Shown here: positions 34,245 through 43,511 of the stretch, one piece after another | How positions within the stretch are numbered: position 1 is the first letter of the stretch | Layout of the letters: each line of letters begins with the position of its first letter | NCBI RefSeq assembly: GCF_024346955.1 | Contig: NZ_AP024883.1 | Location: forward strand, 992,001-1,056,000 | DNA: 64,000 bases | Reading direction: 5' to 3' | Source of the DNA: Vibrio mangrovi | Lineage (GTDB): Bacteria > Pseudomonadota > Gammaproteobacteria > Enterobacterales > Vibrionaceae | Notes under the pieces: generated by a model | Databases searched by the model: none | The model's input: only the letters and a program-made list of their open reading frames with translations | What the model was told of the DNA's origin: nothing | Position numbers and translations under genes: made by a program

Positions 34245-34319
34245 TGGCAGGTCTACCTGGATTCGAACCAGGGAATGACGGGATCAAAACCCGTTGCCTT
34301 ACCACTTGGCGATAGACCT
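34245..34319 (-). tRNA. tRNA-Gln(UUG), copy 2, with one variable-loop change
   Basis: 75 nt. It differs from the other three Gln copies by one base: the variable loop reads CATTC instead of CATCC (about position 47). The fold is unaffected. Confidence 0.95.
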
Positions 34320-34333
34320 GTAATTTCTTTTGC

Positions 34334-34420
34334 TGGTGCGGAGGGAGGGACTTGAACCCTCACGTCCTAACGGACACTAGCACCTGAAGCTAGCGCGTCT
34401 ACCAATTCCGCCACCACCGC
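34334..34420 (-). tRNA. tRNA-Leu(CAG), copy 1
   Basis: 87 nt, same sequence as the copy at 33628. Confidence 0.96.
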
Positions 34421-34445
34421 ATGTGAGTAGCAAAAGAATAAAATA

Positions 34446-34522
34446 TGGTGGCTACGACGGGATTTGAACCTGTGACCCCATCATTATGAGTGATGTGCTC
34501 TAACCAGCTGAGCTACGTAGCC
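34446..34522 (-). tRNA. tRNA-Met(CAU), copy 2
   Basis: 77 nt, same sequence as the copy at 33740. Confidence 0.95.
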
Positions 34523-34601
34523 TCATTTTGGAGCGAGACAATATAATAAATCCCGCTCTTTGTTTCAATCTCTTTTTTACAGATCGAGACAAATTTAAAT
34601 A

Positions 34602-34676
34602 TGGCAGGTCTACCTGGATTCGAACCAGGGGATGACGGGATCAAAACCCGTTGCCTTACCACTTGGCGATAGACCT
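34602..34676 (-). tRNA. tRNA-Gln(UUG), copy 1
   Basis: 75 nt, same sequence as the copy at 33539. Confidence 0.96.
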
Positions 34677-34711
34677 GTTGTTGTTACTTCATTTTGAAGT
34701 AACACAAATTA

Positions 34712-34796
34712 TGGTGCGGAAGGAGAGACTTGAACTCTCACACCTTGCGGCGCCAGAACCTAAATCTGGTGCGTCTACCAATTTCGCCACTTCCGC
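34712..34796 (-). tRNA. tRNA-Leu(UAG), copy 1
   Basis: 85 nt, same sequence as the copy at 33403. Confidence 0.96.
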
Positions 34797-34840
34797 ATAT
34801 ATTTCCTAAAAACTTTCCACCAGAGAAAGCGCTTAGGAAA

Positions 34841-34917
34841 TGGTGGCTACGACGGGATTTGAACCTGTGACCCCATCATTATGAGTGATGTGCTCTAACC
34901 AGCTGAGCTACGTAGCC
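34841..34917 (-). tRNA. tRNA-Met(CAU), copy 1
   Basis: 77 nt, same sequence as the copy at 33740. First tRNA of the array; the promoter lies just upstream. Confidence 0.95.
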
Positions 34918-34962
34918 ACAATACCTCAGAATAGGGAAGCCATATTCCCGAGAACGGAGCGC

Positions 34963-34991
34963 ATTATGCGGATATGGGTTGAGAGCGTCAA
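34963..34991 (-). promoter_or_regulatory. Promoter of the tRNA array
   Basis: On the minus strand, -35 TTGACG (34991-34986), a 17 bp spacer, and -10 CATAAT (34968-34963), followed by a GC-rich discriminator GCGCTCC. Such discriminators are typical of growth-rate and ppGpp-controlled stable RNA promoters. Confidence 0.8.
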
Positions 34992-35150
34992 TAGTTTTTT
35001 TTAATAAATCGCTGAAAAACAGCTGTTCGTGTTTTTTTTAGTCAAACCGCGGTGTTTATAGACAAAATAACTCGAAAATCAACTGACTGAGGATGTGTGC
35101 TGTCTACCTAATATGAAGTGATGGAATGACAAAAAAATAGCTATAGAAAC

Positions 35151-35179
35151 AATAAAGACCCTCATTGAGGGCCTTTATT
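35151..35179 (-). terminator. Terminator of pth-ychF
   Basis: On the minus strand AATAAAGgCCCTC, loop AAT, GAGGGtCTTTATT, followed by GTTTC; it begins about 22 nt after the ychF stop. Confidence 0.8.
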
Positions 35180-35201
35180 TCAGATCACATTTAAAGGGAA
35201 A

Positions 35202-36293
35202 TCAGACATTGAACCGGAAATGGATAACATCTCCATCTTTGACGATATAGTCTTTCCCTTCCAGACGCCATTTCCCAGCTTCTTTCGCGCCACTTTCTCC
35301 GTTATATTGGATGAAATCGTCATAACCGACGACTTCTGCCCGGATAAAGCCTCGTTCGAAATCTGTGTGGATTTTCCCGGCAGCCTGCGGTGCCGTTGAA
35401 CCTACTGGTGTCGTCCAGGCTCTGACTTCTTTTACACCGGCTGTAAAGTAAGTGTGTAGCTCAAGCAATTCATATCCTGAGCGAATTACACGGTTTAACC
35501 CCGGCTCTTCGATACCCAGATCAGCAAGAAACTCATCACGTTCTTCGTCGTCTAGCTCTGCTAGCTCGGATTCGATAGCGGCACAGACGGCAACGACAAC
35601 ATTATTTTCTTTAGCGGCAAATTCCCGGACGGCATCCAGATAAGGATTATCTTCAAAACCATCTTCATTGACATTAGCAATATACATGGTTGGTTTCAGT
35701 GTCAGGAAGTTGAGGTAACCAATGGCCGCCAGTTCCTCTTTTGCCAGTTCTACGCTACGAGCCATGCCACCTTCGGTTAACACCGGAAGAAGCTTTTCCA
35801 GTACGGCAACTTCAAATTTTGCGGCTTTATCTCCACCTTTAGCGCGTTTTGCCTGGCGCTGGATAGCACGTTCACAAGTATCTAAGTCAGCCAAGGCTAA
35901 TTCCAGATTGATGACTTCGATATCTTCTATTGGAGATACTTTTCCTGCTACATGAACAATGTTTTCATTTTCGAAGCAGCGGACAACATGACCGATAGCG
36001 TCGGTTTCCCGGATATTAGCCAGAAACTTATTTCCCAGCCCTTCACCTTTGGATGCTCCGGCAACCAGACCGGCAATATCGACAAATTCCATTGTTGTCG
36101 GCAATATCCGTTCGGGATTGACAATTTTAGCCAGTGCGTCAAGACGCAAATCCGGAACAGGAACAATCCCTGTATTTGGTTCGATAGTACAAAACGGAAA
36201 GTTTGCCGCTTCAATTCCTGCTTTGGTTAAAGCGTTAAAAAGTGTTGATTTTCCGACGTTTGGTAAACCAACAATGCCACATTTAAACCCCAT
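35202..36293 (-). CDS. ychF: Redox-responsive ribosome-associated ATPase YchF
   Basis: Obg-family P-loop protein of 363 aa that prefers ATP over GTP. The ATG at 36293 gives the family start MGFKCGIVGLPNVGKSTLF, with the Walker A motif GLPNVGKS at residues 8-15. DIAGLVAGASKGEGLGNKFL (about 67-86) is the G3 region, and the C-terminal TGS domain includes the IHTDFERGFIRAEVVGYDDF segment. An in-frame extension to 36353 overlaps the pth end and is rejected. pth lies 10 nt upstream, so they share a transcript. Confidence 0.97.
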   Translation of the reverse strand: MGFKCGIVGLPNVGKSTLFNALTKAGIEAANFPFCTIEPNTGIVPVPDLRLDALAKIVNPERILPTTMEFVDIAGLVAGASKGEGLGNKFLANIRETDAIGHVVRCFENENIVHVAGKVSPIEDIEVINLELALADLDTCERAIQRQAKRAKGGDKAAKFEVAVLEKLLPVLTEGGMARSVELAKEELAAIGYLNFLTLKPTMYIANVNEDGFEDNPYLDAVREFAAKENNVVVAVCAAIESELAELDDEERDEFLADLGIEEPGLNRVIRSGYELLELHTYFTAGVKEVRAWTTPVGSTAPQAAGKIHTDFERGFIRAEVVGYDDFIQYNGESGAKEAGKWRLEGKDYIVKDGDVIHFRFNV

Positions 36294-36303
36294 GACTGTA
36301 ACC

Positions 36304-36894
36304 TTATTCAGCTTTGAACGTGTGTAAACGATTTTGTGCTTTCGTGAGACCATCTTTGAGCAATATGTCCAGACAGCGGACAGACTCGTCTACGGCGGCA
36401 TTGAGGCATTCCTGTTCTTTTTCAGGAGCCTTACCTAACACATAACCTGTAACTTTATCTTTGTGGCCCGGATGACCGATACCGATCCGGAGCCGATAGA
36501 ATTCTTTATTGTTTCCCAGTTTACTGATGGTATCTTTTAAACCGTTATGACCACCATGACTGCCGCCCTGCTTAAATTTGGCAACACCGGGAGGTAAATC
36601 AAGCTCATCATGAGCAACCATAATCTCTTCCGGCTGAATCTGATAAAACTTTGCCAGAGCTGAAACTGCTTTCCCGGATAAGTTCATATACGTTGTCGGA
36701 ATCAGTAAACGTAAATCCTGACCATTCAGTGTTACTCTTCCGGTCAGGCCAAAAAATTTGGGTTCGTTTTTTAACACCACACGATGAACACGGGCTAACT
36801 CTTCGACGACCCATGCTCCGGCATTGTGCCTTGTTCTGGCGTACTCCGGACCTGGGTTGGCTAGCCCAACAAGTAGTTTTATGGATTGACTCAC
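36304..36894 (-). CDS. pth: Peptidyl-tRNA hydrolase
   Basis: A 196 aa enzyme that recycles peptidyl-tRNA released from stalled ribosomes. Family motifs are LLVGLANPGPEYARTRHNAG (about 8-27; catalytic His in RHNAG), PTTYMNLSGKAV (about 66-77), VAHDELDLPPGVAKFKQGGS and GGHNGLKDTI (about 113-122). It is followed 10 nt later by ychF, a pairing seen in many gammaproteobacteria. Confidence 0.97.
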   Translation of the reverse strand: MSQSIKLLVGLANPGPEYARTRHNAGAWVVEELARVHRVVLKNEPKFFGLTGRVTLNGQDLRLLIPTTYMNLSGKAVSALAKFYQIQPEEIMVAHDELDLPPGVAKFKQGGSHGGHNGLKDTISKLGNNKEFYRLRIGIGHPGHKDKVTGYVLGKAPEKEQECLNAAVDESVRCLDILLKDGLTKAQNRLHTFKAE

Positions 36895-37045
36895 GGTCAG
36901 GCTCTCTCTGATGTCTAAAACTAAAAGCGCGGTATGATAGCACAGAAATTTTTATCCCCAAACTTCCGGTGTTATTGCATTGTTACCCGGCAATTTCTGC
37001 CAGAGGCGCATCTGGGATGTTTCATGTCGCTCAGTATGTGCTGGA

Positions 37046-37075
37046 AATAAAAAAGCATCTCAAATGAGATGCTTT
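37046..37075 (-). terminator. Rho-independent terminator of prs
   Basis: On the minus strand AAAGCATCTC, loop ATTT, GAGATGCTTT (37075-37052), followed by TTTATTTCC. Confidence 0.9.
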
Positions 37076-37095
37076 CATCGATAAAAAGGTACGAA

Positions 37096-38040
37096 TTAGT
37101 TGAACATCGCAGAGATCGATTCTTCATTGCTGATTCGGCGAATTGCTTCGGCGAGCATAGTCGATAGTGTCAACTGTGTGACCCGACCCGTTGCCTGCAT
37201 TTCTTTGGAAAGCGTGATTGAGTCAGTAATAATCACCTGATCCAGCACCGAATTTTTAATATTTTTCGGAGCATTACCGGAGAATACTGCGTGAGTTGCA
37301 TAGGCAAACACACGTTTGGCACCACGTTCTTTTAAAGCTTCAGCAGCTTTGCATAGTGTACCGCCGGTATCGATCATGTCATCGACGATAACACAGTCGC
37401 GACCTTCAACATCACCAATGAGGTTCATTACTTCAGAAACGTTTGCACGGGGACGGCGTTTATCGACAATTGCGATGTCAATGTCGCCGAGTGCTTTTGC
37501 TGTTGCCCGGGCGCGAACGACGCCACCTAAGTCAGGTGACACGACAACCGGATCTTCCAGACTCCGTGCTTTCATATCTTCCAGCAGGACAGGAGTTCCG
37601 AAAATGTTGTCTACAGGTACATCAAAGAAACCTTGAATCTGTTCGGCGTGCAGATCGATCGTCAATACGCGGTCAACACCAACGTTAGAGAGAAAATCGG
37701 CGACGACTTTCGCAGTGATCGGTACACGGGCAGAACGGACACGACGATCTTGGCGAGCATATCCAAAATAAGGGATAACAGCGGTAATACGGCCTGCTGA
37801 AGCACGGCGCATCGCATCAATCATGACCACGAGTTCCATCAGGTTGTCGTTGGTTGGTGCACAGGTTGATTGAATGAGAAATACGTCGCTTCCTCGCACA
37901 TTTTCGTTGATTTGCACAGCAACTTCACCGTCTGAAAAACGGGAAACAGTGGCATCTCCAAGGGAAATATACAAGCGATCAGCAATACGTTGAGCTAGTT
38001 CAGGGGTAGCGTTACCGGCAAATAGCTTCATATCAGGCAC
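37096..38040 (-). CDS. prs: Ribose-phosphate pyrophosphokinase
   Basis: Makes PRPP from ribose 5-phosphate and ATP for purine, pyrimidine, NAD, His and Trp synthesis. 314 aa from a GTG at 38040, chosen because it yields MPDMKLFAGNATPELAQRIA as in E. coli and has GAGG 8 nt upstream; the frame stays open to 38100. Motifs are RYARQDRR-type (FGYARQDRRVRS, about 95-106), DLHAEQIQGFFDVPVDN and the PRPP loop VIVDDMIDTGGTL (about 217-229). It follows ispE, as in many gammaproteobacteria. Confidence 0.97.
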   Translation of the reverse strand: MPDMKLFAGNATPELAQRIADRLYISLGDATVSRFSDGEVAVQINENVRGSDVFLIQSTCAPTNDNLMELVVMIDAMRRASAGRITAVIPYFGYARQDRRVRSARVPITAKVVADFLSNVGVDRVLTIDLHAEQIQGFFDVPVDNIFGTPVLLEDMKARSLEDPVVVSPDLGGVVRARATAKALGDIDIAIVDKRRPRANVSEVMNLIGDVEGRDCVIVDDMIDTGGTLCKAAEALKERGAKRVFAYATHAVFSGNAPKNIKNSVLDQVIITDSITLSKEMQATGRVTQLTLSTMLAEAIRRISNEESISAMFN

Positions 38041-38150
38041 GGTGGAAACCTCAGGGTTGCGTCCAGTATTTAAATAGGTTGGGTGTGGTCGATTGAACAT
38101 ACCCTTGCTATTCTGGCAAATGGTATGTGAGCCATTTGCTGTGATTGCAG

Positions 38151-39038
38151 TCAGTCGTTTTCACAACCGTGGGTATAGCCAGCAAAAGTTTCTTTTAGTG
38201 GCGAAATATTGCGCCCTTTTGCTACAAAAGCAGAAACTTCGTCTGGCAAACGGGAAAGAACATGCTGTGCTTCTTCTTCACTCGAAAATTCAGCAAAAAT
38301 ACATGAACCGGTCCCGGTCAATCTCGACGGCGCGTATTGTAGCAGCCATGAAAGTTGCTTATCAACCTCTGGGTAAAGCTTTCGGACAATTTTTTCGCAA
38401 TCGTTTTCGTACGGATGTTGTAAAAGCGTTGTCAGCTCTCGCTTGGGAGTGTTTCTGGTTAATTTGGGATGCGAAAAAATGGCGGCAGTCGAAATACTGA
38501 CATCTGGTCTGATAACCAGATACCATTTCTCCGGTGGTGTGACCGGTGTCAGTTTTTCTCCGACCCCTTCGGCATAAGCTGCATGACCCTGAACAAAAAC
38601 GGGGACATCAGCACCGAGTTGCAAGCCGATGTCTGCCAACTGGTTTTCGGACAGACCACATTGCCAGAGATGATTTAATGCAACCAATGCTGTTGCTGCA
38701 TTTGATGAACCACCGCCGATACCGCCGCCCATCGGCAGAACTTTGTGTAAATGAATCTCCGCCCCAAGTAATGTGTGGGTGTGCTTCTGGAGTTGCGTTG
38801 CTGCTTTCCAGATGAGATTTTCCTGTAATGGAACACCTTCAATTTCCGGGGATACTGTGACTTCTCCGCTGGTATTGACGCGAATGGTCAGTTCATCGCC
38901 ATAATCCAGAAACTGAAAAAGTGTTTGCAGTTCATGATAACCATCATCCCGGCGACCTGTAATGTAAAGAAACAGATTCAGTTTTGCTGGTGAAGGCCAG
39001 ACGGTCTGTTCGGAATTAGGAGCGCCAGATGTACTCAT
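38151..39038 (-). CDS. ispE: 4-diphosphocytidyl-2-C-methyl-D-erythritol kinase
   Basis: GHMP kinase of the non-mevalonate isoprenoid pathway, about 295 aa. The ATG at 39038 is chosen: it has GGAAAG upstream and overlaps the lolB stop as ATGA; a 5-codon-longer start at 39053 has no RBS. Motifs are WPSPAKLNLFLYITGRRDDG (N-terminal), the ATP loop LPMGGGIGGGSSNAATALVA and the C-terminal LTGTGSCIFAEF. It lies between lolB and prs in one minus-strand transcript. Confidence 0.95.
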   Translation of the reverse strand: MSTSGAPNSEQTVWPSPAKLNLFLYITGRRDDGYHELQTLFQFLDYGDELTIRVNTSGEVTVSPEIEGVPLQENLIWKAATQLQKHTHTLLGAEIHLHKVLPMGGGIGGGSSNAATALVALNHLWQCGLSENQLADIGLQLGADVPVFVQGHAAYAEGVGEKLTPVTPPEKWYLVIRPDVSISTAAIFSHPKLTRNTPKRELTTLLQHPYENDCEKIVRKLYPEVDKQLSWLLQYAPSRLTGTGSCIFAEFSSEEEAQHVLSRLPDEVSAFVAKGRNISPLKETFAGYTHGCEND

Positions 39039-39643
39039 TGCATGACTTTCCATTGTGAAATATGAATGTTGATTTTTGTGTGTCCCTGTTGCAGCAGGAG
39101 ACGGTCGGGAAGAGGCAGTTGATTATCCCCGAAGGTTATAGCTGTGTATGCTTTGTATTGTACCTGCCATTGCTGATTTGCCAGTTTTTTTTCCAGATTA
39201 TCCAGCGTGTTATCCGGCTTAAGTGAAAAATCATCTGCGAGTGCAGGACGTCCCAGAATCCACTGACTGAGTGAACTCAGCGGAATATCCAGTCCGGTCA
39301 GTTGATGCAGTAATAATTCCGGTGTCGGAGCCGAGTAGTGTTTCCCTTCATAGGTTTCGGCATCTGCCTGCTGAGGGTGAATATCCATCTTCAGTACGGT
39401 TTGTCCCAGAAATGTAGTTAAACGCAATTGACTGTAACTATCGGACTTTTTCCATTGAAAATTGAGTGAACGGCGTTCTTTAGGCGAGATGTAACCGAGT
39501 TTGCCAGTTATCTGATAAGTATGAATCTGTTGGAGGCGTGCCTGATGTGCCTGCCATTCTACAGGTGGAACCGGTGTCTGAATGCTGCTACAGCCTGCCA
39601 GAATGGATAACGTCAGGAGCACCTGAATGATTCGGTTAGTCAT
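39035..39643 (-). CDS. lolB: Outer membrane lipoprotein receptor LolB
   Basis: Accepts lipoproteins from LolA and inserts them in the outer membrane. 202 aa with a lipoprotein signal MTNRIIQVLLTLSILAGC (Cys18). The beta-barrel-like body has the patterns GKLGYISPKERRSLNFQWKK (about 48-67) and LLHQLTGLDIPLSSLSQWIL with GRPA (about 110-133). First gene of the lolB-ispE-prs unit, divergent from hemA, the classical arrangement. Confidence 0.94.
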   Translation of the reverse strand: MTNRIIQVLLTLSILAGCSSIQTPVPPVEWQAHQARLQQIHTYQITGKLGYISPKERRSLNFQWKKSDSYSQLRLTTFLGQTVLKMDIHPQQADAETYEGKHYSAPTPELLLHQLTGLDIPLSSLSQWILGRPALADDFSLKPDNTLDNLEKKLANQQWQVQYKAYTAITFGDNQLPLPDRLLLQQGHTKINIHISQWKVMQ

Positions 39644-39815
39644 AAATACAGCTTTTGTTAGTCAAAGGATTGAGTAGTCTAAAACAGAAACACTATAGCA
39701 TTGATATCACGAAGTTATAAAAACAAATCAGTTAAAGTCTTTTCATCACTAGGGGCATACAGTAAAATTCTCGCCTTACTCCTTAAAAGATAGTGAATCA
39801 GAGTACCTCCAGTCG

Positions 39816-41072
39816 ATGTCCTTACTTGCCATTGGAATTAATCATCAAACAGCACCTTTGGAACTGCGTGAGAAAGTTGCGTTCGGGCCGGATAAGCTTT
39901 CCGAAGCGCTCAGTCAGCTCCGGGAGCAGGCTGACGTTAAAGGGAGTGTCATTCTTTCTACCTGTAACCGGACCGAAGTGTACTGTGAGATAAAGCCGAC
40001 CAGTAAGGGGCGTTTGATAGATTGGTTATCTGAATTTCATCAGGTGAATCCTCAGGAACTAAAACCCAGTGTTTATATACACGAAGAGCAGGCAGCCATC
40101 CGGCATCTGATGCGGGTCTGTTGTGGTCTGGACTCTCTGGTATTGGGAGAACCTCAGATTCTGGGGCAGGTAAAGCAGGCATATTCGGAATCGAAAGATC
40201 TGGCATCGGTTGATGCCGCAATTGAGAAATTGTTTCAGAAAGCATTCTCGGTCGCAAAAAGAGTCAGGACCGAAACTGATATTGGCGGCAATGCGGTTTC
40301 GGTTGCTTATGCTGCGTGCACACTGGCAAAACATATTTTCGAATCTCTTGCCGACGCCACTGTATTGTTGGTCGGCGCCGGAGAAACCATCGAATTAGTT
40401 GCCAAACACCTCTCTTCCAACGGATGTCAGAAGATGATCGTTGCCAACCGTACCCGGGAAAGGGCGATGGGACTGGCAGATCAGTTTGATGCTCAGGTTA
40501 TTCGCCTGCAGGATATTCCGGACCATCTTGCCAAAGCTGATATCGTAATTAGTTCTACGGCCAGCCCTTTACCGATTATCGGCAAAGGAATGGTTGAAAA
40601 GGCAATTAAAGCACGTCGTTACCAGCCGATGCTTTTGGTCGATATCGCTGTTCCGAGAGATATAGAAGCAGAAGTCAGCGAGATTGGTGATGCTTATCTG
40701 TATAGTGTCGATGATTTGCAGTCGATTGTTGACAGCAATATTGAACAGAGAAAGGTCGAAGCGATTCAGGCTGAAGCCATTGTCAGTGAAGAAAGCGCTG
40801 CTTTTATGAGCTGGATGCGTTCATTGCAAGCGGTCGATAGTATTCGGGATTATCGCAAGAGCGCGAATGATCTTCGGGAAGACCTGGTGAATAAAAGTCT
40901 TCAGGCTCTGGCATCAGGGGGTGATCCGGAAAAAGTCCTTCAGGAACTCAGTCACAAGTTAACCAACAAATTAATTCATGCACCGACTCGTGCACTACAG
41001 CAGGCTGCCGAGCAGGGAGAACCTGCGAAATTAGCTATAATCAGACAGAGTCTGGGGCTTGATAACCTTTAA
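39816..41072 (+). CDS. hemA: Glutamyl-tRNA reductase
   Basis: NADPH-dependent first enzyme of C5-pathway tetrapyrrole synthesis; reduces glutamyl-tRNA to glutamate-1-semialdehyde. 418 aa. Motifs are the N-terminal LLAIGINHQTAPLELREKVA and the catalytic Cys in VILSTCNRTEVYCE (about 45-58), LDSLVLGEPQILGQVKQAY (about 104-122) and the NADPH site LLVGAGETIELVAKHL. Divergent from lolB across about 170 nt; first gene of hemA-prfA-prmC-sirB2-sirB1-kdsA. Confidence 0.97.
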   Translation: MSLLAIGINHQTAPLELREKVAFGPDKLSEALSQLREQADVKGSVILSTCNRTEVYCEIKPTSKGRLIDWLSEFHQVNPQELKPSVYIHEEQAAIRHLMRVCCGLDSLVLGEPQILGQVKQAYSESKDLASVDAAIEKLFQKAFSVAKRVRTETDIGGNAVSVAYAACTLAKHIFESLADATVLLVGAGETIELVAKHLSSNGCQKMIVANRTRERAMGLADQFDAQVIRLQDIPDHLAKADIVISSTASPLPIIGKGMVEKAIKARRYQPMLLVDIAVPRDIEAEVSEIGDAYLYSVDDLQSIVDSNIEQRKVEAIQAEAIVSEESAAFMSWMRSLQAVDSIRDYRKSANDLREDLVNKSLQALASGGDPEKVLQELSHKLTNKLIHAPTRALQQAAEQGEPAKLAIIRQSLGLDNL

Positions 41073-41104
41073 TTTCTATAATATTCCAGTACAAAGAAGA
41101 AACT

Positions 41105-42193
41105 ATGAAAGCGTCAATTTTACAAAAGCTTGAAACGCTCGTTGAGCGCTATGAGGAAGTTCAGCATCTGCTTGGCGATCCGGCGGTTATCGGAGATCAG
41201 AACAAGTTTCGTGCTTTATCAAAAGAGTTTTCTCAGCTCGAAGAAGTGACTCAATGTTTTCAGGCATACCAGCAGGCGCAGGAAGATTTGATTGCCGCTG
41301 AAGAGATGGCCAAAGAAGATGATGCAGAAATGCGGGAAATGGCTCAGGAAGAAATTCAGGCTGCTCAGGATTCGATTGAGCAGTTGACCGACTCATTACA
41401 GATATTACTGTTACCCAAAGATCCGAATGATGAGCGTAACTGCTTTCTTGAAATTCGTGCCGGCGCCGGTGGTGATGAAGCTGGTATTTTTGCCGGTGAT
41501 CTTTTCCGGATGTACAGCCGTTTTGCAGAAAGAAAGGGATGGCGTATTGAAGTTATGTCTTTTAATGAGGCAGAACATGGCGGTTACAAAGAGATGATCG
41601 CCAAAGTAAGTGGTGATGGTGTTTACGGTACATTGAAATTTGAATCCGGCGGTCACCGGGTACAACGTGTTCCGGCAACGGAATCGCAGGGAAGAGTTCA
41701 TACGTCAGCCTGTACTGTCGCGATTATGCCGGAAATTCCAGAAGCTGAATTACCGGAAATCAAAGCCAGTGATCTGAAAATTGATACGTTCCGTTCATCG
41801 GGTGCAGGCGGCCAGCACGTGAACACAACGGATTCTGCCATCCGGATTACGCACCTTCCTACGGGTGTGGTGGTTGAATGTCAGGATGAGCGTTCACAAC
41901 ATAAGAACAAAGCAAAAGCAATGTCTGTACTGGCTGCCCGGTTAGCCCAGGCTGAAGAAGCCAAGCGGGCGGCAGAAGTTTCAGATGTCCGGCGGAATCT
42001 TTTAGGAAGCGGAGACCGGAGTGACCGTATCCGTACCTATAATTATCCGCAGGGACGGGTGTCTGATCACCGGATTAACCTAACGTTATACCGTCTTTCC
42101 GAAGTCATGGAAGGTGATTTAGATGGATTGATTAGCCCAATCATTCAGGAACACCAGGCTGATCAACTGGCTGCACTGGCTGAGCAAAATTAA
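41105..42193 (+). CDS. prfA: Peptide chain release factor 1
   Basis: RF1, 362 aa, terminates at UAA and UAG. The GGQ motif occurs in SSGAGGQHVNTTDSA (about 230-244; methylated by PrmC, the next gene). The PxT-type anticodon mimic lies in RVQRVPATESQGRVHTSA (about 183-200). RBS AAGAAG. It follows hemA by 32 nt and precedes prmC by 3 nt. Confidence 0.97.
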   Translation: MKASILQKLETLVERYEEVQHLLGDPAVIGDQNKFRALSKEFSQLEEVTQCFQAYQQAQEDLIAAEEMAKEDDAEMREMAQEEIQAAQDSIEQLTDSLQILLLPKDPNDERNCFLEIRAGAGGDEAGIFAGDLFRMYSRFAERKGWRIEVMSFNEAEHGGYKEMIAKVSGDGVYGTLKFESGGHRVQRVPATESQGRVHTSACTVAIMPEIPEAELPEIKASDLKIDTFRSSGAGGQHVNTTDSAIRITHLPTGVVVECQDERSQHKNKAKAMSVLAARLAQAEEAKRAAEVSDVRRNLLGSGDRSDRIRTYNYPQGRVSDHRINLTLYRLSEVMEGDLDGLISPIIQEHQADQLAALAEQN

Positions 42194-42196
42194 TTT

Positions 42197-43054
42197 ATGA
42201 CATCTCTCCCGAACCGAATCGATGAGTTAGTTCGTTACAGTACTGCCGTTTTGTCTGAAAGCGGCAGTCCTTCGCCAGCGATCGATGCTGCGGTATTACT
42301 TTGCCACGTCCTCGACAAACCCCGGTCATATTTACTGACATGGCCGGAAAGAACGCTCACTGATACTCAGATGAATTCTTTCGCTGGGTTGCTTACCCGA
42401 CGTCTGAGTGGAGAACCGATAGCGTATATTCTTGGGGAACGGGAGTTCTGGTCTTTGCCACTCAAGGTATCGTCAGCTACATTAATTCCCCGTCCGGATA
42501 CCGAATGTCTGGTGATGCAGGCTCTGGAAAAAGCCCGGCAAATCTCTGGTCCCATCCTTGATTTAGGGACCGGAACCGGTGCGATTGCACTGGCTTTAGC
42601 TTCTGAGTTACCCGATATTGATGTAACCGGTGTTGATATTCAGCATGAAGCCTGTGAACTGGCCAGAGCCAATGCGGCCCGATTGGGAATTCCGAATGTG
42701 ACTTTTTGTCAGGGGAGTTGGTTCGATGCAATTGATGAAGGTATGAAATTTGCTTTAATTGTCTCAAACCCACCCTATATTGATGCTGATGATCCGCACT
42801 TGCTGCGTGGGGATGTTCGTTTTGAGCCTCTTTCTGCTTTAGTTGCAGAAGAACAGGGATTGGCCGATATCAGAACAATTGCAACAGCGGCAAGACAGTA
42901 CCTGCAACCAAAAGGGTGGCTTCTGTTTGAACATGGCTATGAACAGGCTGAGTCTGTCAGGGCACTATTTCAGTCGCTTGGTTATCAGGATATTTATACT
43001 GAGCGGGATGATACAGGAAATGAGCGGGTGACTGCCGGCTGCTTTCTGTTATAA
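42197..43054 (+). CDS. prmC: Release factor glutamine methyltransferase
   Basis: SAM-dependent enzyme of 285 aa that methylates the GGQ glutamine of RF1 and RF2. Motifs are ILDLGTGTGAIALALASELP (about 116-135) and the catalytic LIVSNPPYIDADDPHL (about 188-203). It starts 3 nt after the prfA stop, so translation is likely coupled to its substrate. Confidence 0.96.
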   Translation: MTSLPNRIDELVRYSTAVLSESGSPSPAIDAAVLLCHVLDKPRSYLLTWPERTLTDTQMNSFAGLLTRRLSGEPIAYILGEREFWSLPLKVSSATLIPRPDTECLVMQALEKARQISGPILDLGTGTGAIALALASELPDIDVTGVDIQHEACELARANAARLGIPNVTFCQGSWFDAIDEGMKFALIVSNPPYIDADDPHLLRGDVRFEPLSALVAEEQGLADIRTIATAARQYLQPKGWLLFEHGYEQAESVRALFQSLGYQDIYTERDDTGNERVTAGCFLL

Positions 43055-43108
43055 AAATGCTGCCATAAAAGAACGCTGCCATAAAAGAATACTCATAAGA
43101 GGACGTTT

Positions 43109-43492
43109 ATGTATCTGGGATTAAAATATTTCCACCTATTCACTATCGTTGTCAGTGTTTCTTTATTCTGTATCCGGTACGGACTGATGATGATGGATTC
43201 CAAATGGCTTCAGAACCGTTTTCTGAAAGTCGTTCCGCATCTCAATGATACATTGCTTCTGTTATCCGGCGGAGCACTGATTATAGTCACGGGGTTTGTT
43301 CCTTTTACTCCGGCAGCTCCCTGGCTGACAGAAAAACTCATCTGTGTTCTGGCTTATATTCTATTAGGCTTTTTTGCCCTGAAATTAGGGAAAAGTAAGC
43401 TGCTGCGGAGTATTGCATTTCTGGGTGCTCTGGGCTGGATTGCGATGGCCGGAAAAATTGCTGTGACAAAGTTACCGATACTGATGCATTAA
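43109..43492 (+). CDS. SirB2-family inner membrane protein
   Basis: A 127 aa protein with four hydrophobic segments (about 7-25, 45-65, 73-92 and 100-120). N-terminal MYLGLKYFHLFTIVVSVSLF and LMMMDSKWLQNRFLKVVPHL match the SirB family. The biochemical role is unknown. Located as usual between prmC and sirB1. Confidence 0.88.
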   Translation: MYLGLKYFHLFTIVVSVSLFCIRYGLMMMDSKWLQNRFLKVVPHLNDTLLLLSGGALIIVTGFVPFTPAAPWLTEKLICVLAYILLGFFALKLGKSKLLRSIAFLGALGWIAMAGKIAVTKLPILMH

Positions 43493-43511
43493 TATTGAAC
43501 CGGGTATTGCT

